Positions 8,792 through 18,423 of a stretch of DNA of 64,000 nt are shown piece after piece (position 1 is the first letter of the stretch; each line of letters starts with the position of its first letter). The stretch spans positions 1 to 64,000 of the forward strand of contig NZ_JAGTIS010000003.1 in the NCBI RefSeq assembly GCF_018704125.1, read 5' to 3'. The position numbers and the translations under genes are program-made. A model generated the notes under the pieces. The model had not been told where the DNA came from and searched no databases. It worked only from the letters and a program-made list of their open reading frames with translations. The stretch is from Metapseudomonas boanensis. Its GTDB lineage: Bacteria; Pseudomonadota; Gammaproteobacteria; Pseudomonadales; Pseudomonadaceae.

Positions 8792-8979
8792 AAAGTCGCG
8801 GCCTATAGCGAAAGAAACCATGGTGAGCCTGATAACATGCGGCAGCGGACGTTGGGGCAGATCACTGGAGCAGTGATGTCAGCGGCTCAATGATCGCTGT
8901 CGCTGGTTGTGGCGATTGTCGGTTTTATCGGCAATCCTGAAACATAGGCGCACACACATCCGTTCTTGCTCGTGGCTGA

Positions 8980-11900
8980 TCAAGCTACCGGCCTCGCCAT
9001 CGTTTGCAGCATCGGCTGAATGACTGCCAATGCCCCTTGAAAGTCCAATTGATCCATTGCCAGGTCCAGCACGGTCAAATCATTACTGCCCAGTTCAGCA
9101 AGCAATGAAGGTCGCATGCGGTTGTAGAGTTGGCAGGCATCCAGGTTCTGTTGCTGCAGCAGGGCGTAAAGCTGAGTTATCTGGGCGAGATCGCAATCCG
9201 AGGGAACATGCTCGCTGGTTTCAGAGGCTGCTTGCCTTGCGAGCCAGAGTTTTGCAGCCCTCAGCGTGGCTTCCAGATTCCGTGTGACCACCGGGAACAG
9301 CGCATCGACACGTGCGCGGTCGTTGTCGTTGATGGCCTGTTCGATTTGCAGGGCGGTTGCGGCAAAAGACTGCGCCCCTAACGTACCCAAGGATCCTCGC
9401 AACGTATGGAACAGCCTCGCCGCATCGGGATTCCGCCCTTCCTGCCATGCGAGATGCGCGTCGGAAATGGGGGTGAGACCATTGGCTACGGCCCTCCTGA
9501 TCAACGCAATGAGGGTATCAAGATAGGCCTGGTCGACCTTGCCAACGCTGAGCAACGGGCCAACATCAAAGACTTCCAGGGTCTCGATCTGGCGCGGCGG
9601 GGCCATTGCGGGCCTGGATGGTGTCAGCGCATTTGCTGCCTGGTTGGCAGGACGCAAGTGTTGACGGATGGTGGCTAGCATCTGCTCGTCATCAACGGGC
9701 TTTGCAATGAAACCATCCATGCCAGCCGATGCGCACTGCTCGCGTTCGTAATTCAACACCCCAGCGGAAATGGCCAGTATGGGCAATTCCAGTCGCAATT
9801 CATTGCGGATTACACGGGTGGCAATAAAACCATCCATGACAGGCATGTGCACGTCCATGAGCACCAACTGATAACGCTGCGGATCGGCGCGCAACCTGTC
9901 GACAGCCTGCTGGCCGTTGTCGGCGACTTCCACGATCGCGCCGGCGTGTTCCAGCATGCGCTTGGCTACGAACTGGTTCAGTGAGTTGTCTTCGACCAGC
10001 AGCAGGCGCACGCCTTGCAATGGATTACTTGATGCTGAATTCACCGTATCAGGGTGGTCGGAAATCTTCGGATCCATTCGTGCCGCCTGCACCTCATGCA
10101 GGGTATCGAACAGGTTGGAACTGGTGACGGGCTTGATCAATACAGCATCTATGTCCGCCGACTCGGGTGCTTGCGTGAGTGTGCTGTGATCAAAGGCACT
10201 GACCATGACGATAGCGGGAATGGCCCGCATCGGGAGCAACGCGCGGATGTCCTGAACGGTGCCCAGACCATCCATTTCCGGCATCTGCCAATCTGCGATG
10301 ACCACATCATAGAACTCGCCGCGTTGGGCCTGCGTACGCACCCGCTCCACTGCCTGTTTGCCGGACGCCACTCCATCGACTTGCCAATGCCAGCCGGCAA
10401 TCGCTTTGCATAGATAGTCAAGGCTGGTCGGGTTGTCATCAACGACCAGAATGCGCAGATCGCCCACGCTGCTTCGAGACCGAGTCGTGTCTTCAGTGGC
10501 TGGGCGTTGCTGCCGCACAAGCGGAAGCACAACGCGGAACTCGCTACCGGTGCCAACCGTGCTGTCAACGGTGATGGTTCCGCCCATGAGAGACACCAAC
10601 TGTTTCGAAATTGCCAGCCCCAGCCCCGTGCCACCAAAACGACGGGCGATGGAACTGTCAGCCTGGGTAAATGGAGCGAACAAGCGCGCCTGCTGCTCGG
10701 CCGTTATGCCGATGCCGGTATCGCGTACCCGGAAGCACAGGCTGACGGTCTCCGCATCGGCGCCCACCGACTGCACGAGTAAAGCGACCTCCCCGTGCTC
10801 GGTGAACTTGATGGCGTTGCCAACCAGGTTGACCAGCACCTGCTGCAACCGCTGCGCGTCACCGATGAAAGCGACCGGCACATCGGGTTCGACCCCGATC
10901 ACCAACTCCAGATCCTTGTGGGCAGCGTTGACTGACATCACGGTGGCCAGCGCACTGAGCACATCGTCCAAGCGGAACGGAACGGGGGCGATTGCCAAAT
11001 GCCCAGCCTCCAGCTTGGAGAAGTCCAGCACATCATTGAGGATGGTGAGCAAGGATTCGCCCGCCCCCCTGAGCATCTGTAGATATTTACGCTGGTCTGC
11101 GGACAGGGGGGTGCTCGACAGCAGTTGGGTGATGCCCAGCACCGCATTCATCGGGGTGCGAATCTCGTGGCTCATGCTGGCGACGAAATCGCTTTTCGCA
11201 CGACTGGCATCTTCAGCTCGCTCCATGGCGTTGCGTAACTGCTGCGCCGCTTCCTTCTCATGGCTGATATTTTTGGCAATACAGAGGAAACCCATGATCT
11301 CGTCCGCCGAATCACGCACGGCGGTAACCGTAAGCTGCACGGGGAGCCGTGAGCCATCCTGGCGCACATAAGTCCATTCGTGCGTTTCGGCCCGACCTTG
11401 GCGTGCCATGGCGACAAGCACGTCGAAACCTGTAACCGAGCTGCCCAGAACCTGACTCAATTCAGCGCCGCGTGCTTCCACTTCCTCGCGGTCATGAAAT
11501 ACGGATGGCGTCTGCTGATTGACGAGGTCCACGTCGCGGTAACCCAGCATCTGCTCGGCCCCGGTGCTGAATACCTTGATGGTGCCACGGACATCGGTAG
11601 CAATGATCGCGAACTCACTGGCCGCATTGACCAGCGTGCCAAATCGGATCTCTGACTCGGTAAACGCGACGGTCAATTGCTCGGCAAGCGCCTTGGCGTC
11701 CTCACGCAAGGTGGTCAGATTTCGCACTACAAAGAACAGCAGGAGGCTGATAAGCGAGCCTCCAACCAGCACAACAATCGATTTCTGACGGTCTATCGAC
11801 GTTTCAAATGCCGGCAGGGTCGTGACCTTGAGCGTCCATTGATGCTCAGCAAGCGATATCGGGGTTTGCCGGGTGAGCGGGTTGGGATATTCGGCCTGTT

Positions 11901-13650
11901 GCTCAGGTGAGAGCGAGCCACTGGAGTACATCAGGGCAGATTCGGTGGTCTCATTGCCATCAAAAATCTGCACGGCAATTTCTGCGGTATTCATGCCGAG
12001 CGTGCCAGCCATGAAATCGTTCATCCGGAAGGCGCTATACACAAAGCCTTCCAGCGCCTGGCTGCGCTCGACTGGCGTCGCGAGCGGTGCACCTTTACGG
12101 TAAATCGGCAAGTACAGCAGGGCACCGGTCTGTACGTCGTTATCTGTCTCCTGCACCAACCTGACCTTGCCCGAGAGGGCGGCCCGGCCCGAGTCTCTTG
12201 CCTGGGCCAGGGCGGTGCGGCGCACCGGTTCGGTCAGCATGTCGAAGCCAAACGCGCGCAGGTTGCGCCCGGTAAACGGTTCAAGAAACAGGACCGAGGT
12301 GTATTCCTCGCGCTCGCCCACGGGCCAAACCCGAAAGTCCGGGAAACCCTCACCCCGCACGCTGTCCTCCAGCGCGGCCTTCTGCCCAGGCGTAAAGCGT
12401 TTGGCGTAACCGATGCCCTGGATACCCGGATAGCTCTGCGCGAGGTGTTGGGCCAGCACGAACTCCCGCCATTCCTCTCGTTCGACCGAGGTGGATGCGC
12501 GGAACAGGCCTTGGCCGCTGCGCAACACTTGTTCATAGGCTTTCAGGCGCTCGTCGATACGCTGCTGAACGTCACTTACCAGGAATTCAAAACGATCATG
12601 AGCTTGAGCCTGCGTTCCCGACGCCACGAAATGCCAAGCCAGCACGGTCAGGCCGAGGCTGATAAGCAGCGCCAACCACTGTGGGCGAACCTGACGAAAC
12701 GGTACCGTGCCCAACGTCCCCCGGAGGGCTTTCGCCCGTTCTGCGAGGTCAGCTGCCAATACCAGACCTGTGACACTGGCGAGTGCAATAAAGACCTCCA
12801 GAGTCAGCAAGGACTCATTCAGCGTGCCGGTCGCAAAGGGGCCGTAACCCTGTGTCGTGCTCCAGACGGCGCTACCGGTGACCAGCAACAAGACCACCGT
12901 GACGCCACGCAATCCGTACCGATAGGCGGTCCATGCAATGGCCGGCAACAGCAGATACACCAACGCCCGATTTCCGGCATCGCTGGGTAGACGTTGGCCG
13001 AACAGGACCAGTAGTACCAGCGCCAGCGCCAACGCTGACAGTGCGATTTCGACGGCTGACCGCGCGGGGCCGGGTGGCCCGAATCGGGCGGCCCAACTGA
13101 CCAATAAGGGCGTCAGCATGACAATGCCGGCGGTATCGCCCAACCACCAGGTCGTGAAGATGACCGTGTGCGCGGCTTCCGGCGCGATGCCGCTGAGGAT
13201 CAGGCTGCTGGTGCCAACGCCTGCACTGACCGTGCACATCAGCAGGGTGATCAGCACAAACTGGGCGACCGATAGCGGTGTCGCCAGGAAGTGTTCGGAT
13301 TTCACCCAGGCATGCAACAAATAGCAGCCGATCACGGCTTCGAGGGTGTTACCAATGGCAATGGCCAATGACACGACGATCGAAGTGCTGCCAGCGGCAA
13401 CATGATTTGCGGCAAACACGGCGAAGTTGGCAGCAAAGGCACCGATGGTAATTCCAGGCCAGACGCGATAACCGAACAGCAGCAAGGCAGCGAAGGCAAT
13501 GCCCGACGGTGGCCAGACCGGGGACGCGTTGGTGTTGGCAAAAGCCAGCACAAGCCCGAGTCGGGCTGCTGCATAGTAAATGCCGGCCAGCGCAAGGAGC
13601 GTGACCAGCCATTGCACGTGAGTCGTTGGGCGCAGCGCGTCATGCCGCAT
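8980..13650 (-). CDS. Hybrid sensor histidine kinase: MASE1, CHASE, PAS, HisKA, HATPase, two REC domains, HPt
   Basis: The 1556-residue protein starts with a MASE1-like multi-pass membrane domain (roughly residues 10-310), then a transmembrane-anchored CHASE sensor (360-610), a PAS domain (680-810), a HisKA dimerisation helix with the phosphorylated His in [11 protein letters not shown], and a HATPase domain (DTGIGI and GGTGLGL boxes). Two receiver domains follow ([11 protein letters not shown] and [11 protein letters not shown]), and a C-terminal HPt domain has its His in LFHTLRG. This is a full phosphorelay in one inner-membrane protein. The ATG at 13650 has GGAAGGGG upstream and is preferred over a TTG at 13680. 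It lies downstream of a diguanylate cyclase with its own REC domain, its likely partner. Confidence 0.85.
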   Translation of the reverse strand: MRHDALRPTTHVQWLVTLLALAGIYYAAARLGLVLAFANTNASPVWPPSGIAFAALLLFGYRVWPGITIGAFAANFAVFAANHVAAGSTSIVVSLAIAIGNTLEAVIGCYLLHAWVKSEHFLATPLSVAQFVLITLLMCTVSAGVGTSSLILSGIAPEAAHTVIFTTWWLGDTAGIVMLTPLLVSWAARFGPPGPARSAVEIALSALALALVLLVLFGQRLPSDAGNRALVYLLLPAIAWTAYRYGLRGVTVVLLLVTGSAVWSTTQGYGPFATGTLNESLLTLEVFIALASVTGLVLAADLAERAKALRGTLGTVPFRQVRPQWLALLISLGLTVLAWHFVASGTQAQAHDRFEFLVSDVQQRIDERLKAYEQVLRSGQGLFRASTSVEREEWREFVLAQHLAQSYPGIQGIGYAKRFTPGQKAALEDSVRGEGFPDFRVWPVGEREEYTSVLFLEPFTGRNLRAFGFDMLTEPVRRTALAQARDSGRAALSGKVRLVQETDNDVQTGALLYLPIYRKGAPLATPVERSQALEGFVYSAFRMNDFMAGTLGMNTAEIAVQIFDGNETTESALMYSSGSLSPEQQAEYPNPLTRQTPISLAEHQWTLKVTTLPAFETSIDRQKSIVVLVGGSLISLLLFFVVRNLTTLREDAKALAEQLTVAFTESEIRFGTLVNAASEFAIIATDVRGTIKVFSTGAEQMLGYRDVDLVNQQTPSVFHDREEVEARGAELSQVLGSSVTGFDVLVAMARQGRAETHEWTYVRQDGSRLPVQLTVTAVRDSADEIMGFLCIAKNISHEKEAAQQLRNAMERAEDASRAKSDFVASMSHEIRTPMNAVLGITQLLSSTPLSADQRKYLQMLRGAGESLLTILNDVLDFSKLEAGHLAIAPVPFRLDDVLSALATVMSVNAAHKDLELVIGVEPDVPVAFIGDAQRLQQVLVNLVGNAIKFTEHGEVALLVQSVGADAETVSLCFRVRDTGIGITAEQQARLFAPFTQADSSIARRFGGTGLGLAISKQLVSLMGGTITVDSTVGTGSEFRVVLPLVRQQRPATEDTTRSRSSVGDLRILVVDDNPTSLDYLCKAIAGWHWQVDGVASGKQAVERVRTQAQRGEFYDVVIADWQMPEMDGLGTVQDIRALLPMRAIPAIVMVSAFDHSTLTQAPESADIDAVLIKPVTSSNLFDTLHEVQAARMDPKISDHPDTVNSASSNPLQGVRLLLVEDNSLNQFVAKRMLEHAGAIVEVADNGQQAVDRLRADPQRYQLVLMDVHMPVMDGFIATRVIRNELRLELPILAISAGVLNYEREQCASAGMDGFIAKPVDDEQMLATIRQHLRPANQAANALTPSRPAMAPPRQIETLEVFDVGPLLSVGKVDQAYLDTLIALIRRAVANGLTPISDAHLAWQEGRNPDAARLFHTLRGSLGTLGAQSFAATALQIEQAINDNDRARVDALFPVVTRNLEATLRAAKLWLARQAASETSEHVPSDCDLAQITQLYALLQQQNLDACQLYNRMRPSLLAELGSNDLTVLDLAMDQLDFQGALAVIQPMLQTMARPVA

Positions 13651-13680
13651 GGGGAAAGCCCCTTCCGGTCTGTCTGGCAA

Positions 13681-14601
13681 TCATGGCCAGTTGTTTACGA
13701 TGGCTCGGTTGCGACCAGCCGTTTTCGCCAGGTAAAGCGCCTGGTCGGCTGCAGCAATCAGCTGTTGCGCGGAGCCCTCGACAGGCGGCACCACCGCGGC
13801 CAAACCGACGCTGATGGTGACCGTAGGTGCGGTTGCTGAACTTTGATGGGGGATTTGTAGATCCCGTACGAGCTGGCAGAGCCACCGGCCGTACCTCTCG
13901 GCGCCAGCGGCGTCGGTGTGCGGCAGGATGACCGCGAATTCTTCGCCGCCGTAACGCGCCACCCGTTCACCCGGCCGGCGGGCGACGGTGCTGATGGCAG
14001 TAGCCACGCTCTGCAAGCAGACATCTCCCTGAGGGTGGCCGTAGTGATCGTTGTAGGCTTTGAAATGGTCGACGTCGATGATCGCCAGTGCCAATGGCAA
14101 TTGCTGTCGTCGGTGCCGCTCGAACTCCAGCGACAACACCTCATCGAGGTAGCGACGGTTGTACAACCCAGTCAAACCGTCACGGTTGGCGAGCTGGCGC
14201 ATCATGGCCGTGTGTTGTTGCAAACGCAGGTGAGTCTGAACGCGGGCCCGCACCACAGGCGGATTGAAAGGTTTGGTAATGAAGTCCACCGCACCGGCTT
14301 CCAGCGCGGCGATTTCGTGTTCCATACCGGTGTTAGCAGTGACAATGATGACGGCGCAATCTTGGGTAGTTGGATCGGTCTTCAGCGCGGCACAGACCTC
14401 GTAGCCGTTCATGCCGGCCATTTCCACATCCAGCAAGATCAGTGTCGGCTGCTGCATCTGGGCCAGCCGTATGCCCGTTTCACCATTGGTAGCAAACAGG
14501 ATCTTGCCTTGATCCTTGAGCATGCTGCTCAGCAAGCGAATGGTATCGACGCTATCGTCGATGATCAGGATCAGGTTCGATCCGGCGTCAAGCTCCGGCA
14601 T
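13681..14601 (-). CDS. Response regulator with diguanylate cyclase output (REC-GGDEF)
   Basis: The 306-residue protein has an N-terminal REC domain (acidic pocket IIDDS, phosphoacceptor Asp in LLDVEMAGMNG, Lys in ITKPF) and a C-terminal GGDEF domain with the active-site variant GGEEF in RYGGEEF. It should make c-di-GMP when phosphorylated. The allosteric inhibition site, usually RxxD five residues before GG(D/E)EF, reads RPGE, so product inhibition may be weak or absent. It is the first gene of a two-gene operon with the hybrid kinase, whose HPt domain is a natural phosphodonor. Confidence 0.88.
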   Translation of the reverse strand: MPELDAGSNLILIIDDSVDTIRLLSSMLKDQGKILFATNGETGIRLAQMQQPTLILLDVEMAGMNGYEVCAALKTDPTTQDCAVIIVTANTGMEHEIAALEAGAVDFITKPFNPPVVRARVQTHLRLQQHTAMMRQLANRDGLTGLYNRRYLDEVLSLEFERHRRQQLPLALAIIDVDHFKAYNDHYGHPQGDVCLQSVATAISTVARRPGERVARYGGEEFAVILPHTDAAGAERYGRWLCQLVRDLQIPHQSSATAPTVTISVGLAAVVPPVEGSAQQLIAAADQALYLAKTAGRNRAIVNNWP

Positions 14602-15228
14602 TGAGACATCCCTATCGTTAGGCTCGTTGGCCGTTACGGCGACACCTCAGCCGAACTGTAAAGTATCGCCAGGCGCACTCTTCCCATCGTTCTGCAGTCG
14701 TGCGGGCCGGCGTGATGCCGCCACCAGGTCAAATCAACCCGCCTCAAACGTGTTGTGCCAACCGGTAAGTGCAGGCAGGCGTCATGGGTCCCTATCGGTC
14801 CGGTAACTTCCGGGTCAAACAGACATCCGGGCAGCGATGTCCGTCACAGTGAATACCCGGAAATCATGATTCCGGCCACCTGTTCCAGTGTAGATACATT
14901 TCTACTCTGCTTGCGATTGGCGTTGTGCGGCTTTGCTGGTGCCAGTTGCTGCAACAACGGAGGAGACGATTCTACTTGGTACACCGCCACATTGTGGTGG
15001 GCCGGACGCTCATCTCCATCTCCCGTCGATCTGTCCCGGGAGCAACTAGGAATCAATGGCCGGGCTGAGAGCCTTGTAGGAGCTGGGGGACGTTGAGTTC
15101 CTACAAGGAATGCCGCCACTTGCAAGACTCAACGCAGACAGAGCCGTCCCATTCGCTGCCCGCTGCAAGAGAAAGGAAAATCAGCTGTACTGAAGACTCC
15201 CGGCACTTTGGAAAGAGGAGGTTATGTC
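14602..15228. other. Intergenic region without a convincing gene
   Basis: No frame here shows a recognisable protein. The right part (15070-15143) contains TAGGAGCT and TCCTACAAGGAATGC blocks; the latter recurs at 18181-18225 with matching flanks, suggesting a REP-like repeat family. The bases before 15229 supply the ribosome binding site of the next gene. Confidence 0.4.
15096..15143 (+). repeat. Short intergenic repeat, copy 1
   Basis: TTCCTACAAGGAATGC followed by CGCCACTTGCAA and ACGCAGACAG matches 18181-18225 with few differences and the same block order. Confidence 0.5.
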
Positions 15229-15480
15229 ATGCCAAATCTTCGGTTTCCTACTTTGGTAGCTGCAATGCTCCTGGTGGCTTCGACAGGAGCCTCCTGGGCC
15301 ACAGAGCAGGCCCAACAACGTCGTGCTGCGCGGGAGGTCCGTCAGGAAACGCGTCAGGATGCGCGCCAGATAAAGCAGGAGTGCCGCGCCGCCGACCAGC
15401 AGAGCAACCCCCAATGCCGGCAGGACAAGCGGCAGACTAAACAGCAAGGGCGGGAGAGAGCTCGGGATATCAAGTACTGA
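15229..15480 (+). CDS. Small secreted Arg/Gln-rich protein
   Basis: The 83-residue product begins with a signal peptide (basic start, hydrophobic LVAAMLLVASTGA, likely cleavage after SWA). The mature part is about 60 residues of alternating Arg, Gln, Lys, Asp and Glu with a pair of cysteines (QECRAADQQSNPQCRQ). It should form a charged, probably helical, periplasmic polypeptide. GAGGAGG lies seven bases before the ATG, which favours this start over an upstream codon. It has no operon partner. Similar small basic periplasmic proteins occur in pseudomonads, but no function is known to me. Confidence 0.7.
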   Translation: MPNLRFPTLVAAMLLVASTGASWATEQAQQRRAAREVRQETRQDARQIKQECRAADQQSNPQCRQDKRQTKQQGRERARDIKY

Positions 15481-16048
15481 GTAGCGAGTACGAATCAGCG
15501 AACATGGAAACCTCTGACGACGTACCCAAGAGGAGAGCGGCATTGCGCGCCCGATGCGACTGACAGTGCGCAGCGACCCGTACAGCCGCTGTAATCCGGA
15601 TTTCGCTCCAGGCTACATCAACGCCCTGCAGATGAACGGTGCCCTGATCGCCGCGCAATTTGCCGACGCGCTGCCGACAAGCAGGCAGGGACCCGCTGGC
15701 GAATCTCGATCCGGGGCGAATTGTGGAGCAGCTCGATATCGCCCCGATCGCCCTCCCCTCCCTATCCCGCGCCGGTCACGGTCAGTCCCATGGCCGGGTG
15801 TGGCAGCCCGAACGCAAGAGGTGCAATTGCGCCTTCCAGGTGTATGCGGAAGCAGCGGATTGCTTCTGCAGGCCCGAGTTCGCCTGCAGCTTTTGGCTGC
15901 ACCGCTCTAAAGCAGATCGCGTGGGGAGACCCGCGTGGTCTGCCAGGTCCTCTTGCCTCAGTCTGTCAACCCTGCGCGATCTGCCACCCTTCGTTTGACA
16001 CGTGTTGGGTTGCGAAGCCAGTCAACTGCAAGAGGAATTCCACCACGC
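15481..16048. other. Region with only degenerate reading frames
   Basis: Several overlapping frames exist on the plus strand, but none resembles a known family along its length and none has a good start. Some short cysteine-rich stretches (for example CNCAFQVYAEAADCFC) hint at a decayed gene. The adjacent broken BRO-N gene supports a reading of phage- or plasmid-derived debris. Confidence 0.35.
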
Positions 16049-16562
16049 ATGATGGATACCCCCCATCGTCTTCGCCCGCCACGGACCACCAACTGCGTGC
16101 GGTGATGATCGATCACCAGCCCTGGTTCGTCGCCCACCACTTCGCCTGCCTGACTGGCGCCCGTCGTCCCTATCGTCTGCCCCAACGCGTGAACCCGCAC
16201 CAGCGTCGGGCCATCTGGTTGCAGTACGCCTGCGGTGCGGTCGAGGAGCTGGAGGCGATCAATGACGCCGGGTATACCGCGCCCTTTACCGCTTCAACCA
16301 TCCGGAGCACCGCTGCATCAGCCTGTGGATCAGCGACGAGGTGCTGCCGGGGCTGCACGATTACTATCGCGAGCCGGATGCCAGCCCGCAGCGGGCACTG
16401 ATGACCTGGGCCAACCGACGAATCGACGTGCTCAAGTGACAAGGCGAGGTGTGGATTCCACGGCGGGATGTGCCGCGCTTTCTGGCCACGCAGGATGAAG
16501 GGCTGGACGACGGGCCGAGCTCCATGAGCGCTGAGCAGGGCAATTCGGCGCGGCAGGCATGA
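16049..16562 (+). pseudogene. BRO-N domain protein, broken by frameshifts and a nonsense codon
   Basis: Pieces in different frames rebuild a typical Pseudomonas BRO-N/antirepressor-like protein: MMDTPIVFAR at the start, then LRAVMIDHQPWFVAHHFACL, then FNHPEHRCISLWISDEVLP, then GEVWIPRRDVPRFLAT. Single-base insertions shift the frame near 16064 and 16093, a further shift lies near 16270, and a TGA near 16437 replaces what looks like a Trp codon (VLK-stop-QGEVW). The family is common in prophages and as chromosomal orphans; it binds DNA. Multiple lesions make a working product very unlikely. Confidence 0.6.
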
Positions 16563-16772
16563 AGCGCACCGACTCCTGACTGGGTATGCGGCTGGCGCGA
16601 CGGGTCACTCGTCCCCGACCATCGGTTGTACCGCCCGTGCTTTTAGGTTGTTGGTTCTAGCCCGGCAGGCGGACCCTTGCCCCCGAAACATGCCTCCAAG
16701 AAGAACAAGGCACGTGCAGTCACACACACCACTGCCGGATCGAACCAGGGGGTCACCCCCCGGGGAGGAGCC

Positions 16773-16931
16773 ATGCGTATACGTTGCTTTCTGCTGGGTT
16801 GTATCTGGAATGACGGTTTTCACACTGAGGTCGGCTCAGAACCCATGATCTGCCAGCGATGTCGACGCTGCGGCGCCCATCGCTATGTCAGCCAGCCGAC
16901 ACCAGAGGTCCGTACCAAGTCCGCGGCCTGA
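16773..16931 (+). CDS. Cys-rich small protein
   Basis: The 52-residue protein begins MRIRCFLLGCIW and contains MICQRCRRCGAHRY, giving five cysteines in CxxxxC and CxxCxxC spacing and suggesting a small zinc-binding fold. The ATG follows a strong GGGGAGGAG site. I recall a family of short Cys-rich Pseudomonas proteins with this layout, whose role is unknown. A hairpin terminator follows directly, so it is a single-gene unit. Confidence 0.65.
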   Translation: MRIRCFLLGCIWNDGFHTEVGSEPMICQRCRRCGAHRYVSQPTPEVRTKSAA

Positions 16932-16936
16932 GCCAC

Positions 16937-16975
16937 GCCGGGCGTTCCTGGCTGGAGCACCCGGCGCTTTTTCGT
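16937..16975 (+). terminator. Rho-independent terminator after the Cys-rich gene
   Basis: GCCGGGCG pairs with CACCCGGC (one imperfect pair) across a 13-base loop and is followed by GCTTTTTCGTT. Position and T-run fit an intrinsic terminator for 16773-16931. Confidence 0.6.
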
Positions 16976-17002
16976 TATTTGAACTCTTTCATTAATAGCA
17001 AT

Positions 17003-17030
17003 TTGACAGCACGCCGCAACCCTCTAGTTT
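17003..17030 (+). promoter_or_regulatory. Candidate sigma-70 promoter before the small membrane ORF and cheD
   Basis: TTGACA at 17003-17008 is a perfect -35 box, separated by 16 bases from a weak TAGTTT -10 candidate. The surrounding stretch is notably AT-rich for this region and precedes the 17097 reading frame. Confidence 0.35.
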
Positions 17031-17096
17031 TATCTGGCATCGCCGATGGCCTGAACAAGGCCCGTTCGTGCGGCCGCCATCCTGGCTAGGGAGTGC

Positions 17097-17276
17097 ATGA
17101 TGTCCACCCCGTCTTCCGCTAACGCGTCCCTGCAGGATCTCGCCCTGCATTCCCTGGTCTGGCTCGCGTGCGCCGGCATGCTGGCTGCAGGGCTTCCCGA
17201 ATGGTTGGCCTTGGGCGCTGGCTGGGTCGCCAGCCTGTTGCCGGTCTGGCTGCGCGCCTGCTCGAACGCATGGTGA
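17097..17276 (+). CDS. Possible small membrane protein
   Basis: A 59-codon frame starts with tandem ATG codons behind TAGGGAG. It encodes two hydrophobic stretches (SLVWLACAGMLAAGL and LALGAGWVASLLPVWL) separated by PEW, enough for two short membrane helices. Its last 25 bases overlap the cheR remnant in another frame, so its natural C-terminus may have been lost when cheR was truncated by deletion. Expression is plausible because a promoter-like sequence lies upstream; the function is unknown. Confidence 0.35.
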   Translation: MMSTPSSANASLQDLALHSLVWLACAGMLAAGLPEWLALGAGWVASLLPVWLRACSNAW

Positions 17277-17401
17277 GGCTGCTTCGGCCTGACGGTCTAT
17301 TCTTTGCAGGGCACTCGGAAAGCTTCGTCCAGGCCAACCACCTGGTGAAGCTGGTCAACCGGACTGTTTACCGACCCGCACAGCAAGGAGCACCCGCATG
17401 A
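17252..17401 (+). pseudogene. CheR chemotaxis methyltransferase, C-terminal remnant
   Basis: About 49 codons read ARLLERMVRLLRPDGLFFAG, then HSESFVQANHLVKLV, which is the end of CheR methyltransferases (family knowledge: LRPGGLLFLGHSES). The remaining 230 or so residues with the SAM site are gone. Its stop overlaps the cheD start as ATGA, the normal cheR-cheD junction, so an internal deletion removed most of cheR and left cheD. Confidence 0.7.
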
Positions 17402-18009
17402 AAGGAGACACCCCCGGCGCCATCGCGGCGAACCGTTACTACGACCCCGACTTAGGCCTCCCGGCCGTCAAAATCCTCCCCGGCGAGCACTACGCGACAG
17501 GCGAAGACCGGGTATTGGTCAGCGTGCTGGGCGCCTGCATTGGCGTGTGCCTGCTGGACCCCGAGTGCGCTGTCGGTGGCATGAACCACTTCCTCCTGCC
17601 CGACACCGGCACCAGGGTGCGTGAGGCCCACGATGCCGCCGGGCACGGCAAGCTGGCCATGGATCAGCTCCTCGATGCCCTGTACAAGCTCGGCGCCCGG
17701 CATGAGCGGCTGGAAGCCAGGGTCTTCGGTGCGGCCAATCTGCCCAACGCGCTGCTGAGCCCTGACGCCGCCCTGCGGGTCGTGGAGTTCGTTCACTCCT
17801 ACCTCGACAGCGAAGGGATACCGCTCATCACCGAGGACGTGCTCGGCGAATATCCGCGCAAGATCTACTTCTTTCCGGCCAGCGGCAAAGTGCTGCTGAA
17901 AAAGCTCAAGAGCCTGCACAACGAAACACTCCTGCAACGCGAACTGGAATACATCCTCTACCTCAAGCGCGCCGAAGTGCTGGGTCCCTACGACCTGTTC
18001 CAGGAGTGA
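17398..18009 (+). CDS. cheD: Chemoreceptor glutamine deamidase CheD
   Basis: The 203-residue protein fits CheD, which deamidates glutamines of chemoreceptors and interacts with CheC/CheY. The catalytic Cys lies in VLGACIGVCL near residues 43-52, with the partner His in GGMNHFLLP near 61-69. The start ATG has AAGGAG upstream and overlaps the cheR remnant. In Pseudomonas the usual order is cheR-cheD-cheB, but neither an intact cheR nor cheB is here, so this cheD is an orphan. It may still act on receptors encoded elsewhere. Confidence 0.85.
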   Translation: MKGDTPGAIAANRYYDPDLGLPAVKILPGEHYATGEDRVLVSVLGACIGVCLLDPECAVGGMNHFLLPDTGTRVREAHDAAGHGKLAMDQLLDALYKLGARHERLEARVFGAANLPNALLSPDAALRVVEFVHSYLDSEGIPLITEDVLGEYPRKIYFFPASGKVLLKKLKSLHNETLLQRELEYILYLKRAEVLGPYDLFQE

Positions 18010-18137
18010 GCCGTGCCGAAGAAGGTCAGGCCGTCCATGCGTGGCAATCGGGTGTAGCGCAACGGCCCGCGCCACCTGCGGGCATTCATTCGCAATACAG
18101 GCCACCGGCCTGCCCTCGGAGACTCTGCCCAACCCCA

Positions 18138-18160
18138 CCCCTCTCCCAGAGGGAGAGGGG
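18138..18160. repeat. REP-like palindrome
   Basis: CCCCTCTCCC and GGGAGAGGGG form perfect ten-base arms with an AGA loop. Relatives occur at 19602-19638, 43829-43861 and 45061-45110. Confidence 0.6.
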
Positions 18161-18180
18161 CTACCGGCGTTTCCCCCCGC

Positions 18181-18225
18181 TCCTACAAGGAATGCAGCCA
18201 ATTGCAACACTTGACGCAGACAGCC
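18181..18225 (+). repeat. Short intergenic repeat, copy 2
   Basis: CTCCTACAAGGAATGCAGCC, then ATTGCAA and ACGCAGACAG parallel the blocks at 15096-15143. Confidence 0.5.
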
Positions 18226-18423
18226 CAATTCATTCGCAAAGCGCGACCACCAGCCTGCTCCGCATTTCCTCCACGCAACTGACGCTGTTTTAAGCTCCTA
18301 CCCTGCATCCATAGTGACAAGCTCGCCTCGGGAGCCCGTCGTCATGCTCCAGGGCATGCTTTGCCTGCTCGTCTTCCTGTTGCTCGCCTGACGAACAACA
18401 CACAAGAAACTGAGGACTTCACC

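Larger units (their letters stand above)
18010..18423. other. Intergenic region with repeats
   Basis: No gene is visible. It contains a perfect G/C-rich hairpin (18138-18160) and the second copy of the TCCTACAAGGAATGC repeat (18181-18225), typical of Pseudomonas intergenic palindromes. Confidence 0.5.

Noticed and set aside
14755-15096. 113-codon plus-strand frame in the 14.6-15.2 kb gap
   Set aside because: Crosses repeat sequence and has no recognisable protein features.
15554-15910. 118-codon plus-strand frame
   Set aside because: No ribosome site, no family resemblance, and competing frames of equal quality.
17168-17251. Full 17168-17401 frame as a 77-residue protein
   Set aside because: Only the part from 17252 resembles CheR; the upstream part is another frame of the small hydrophobic ORF.
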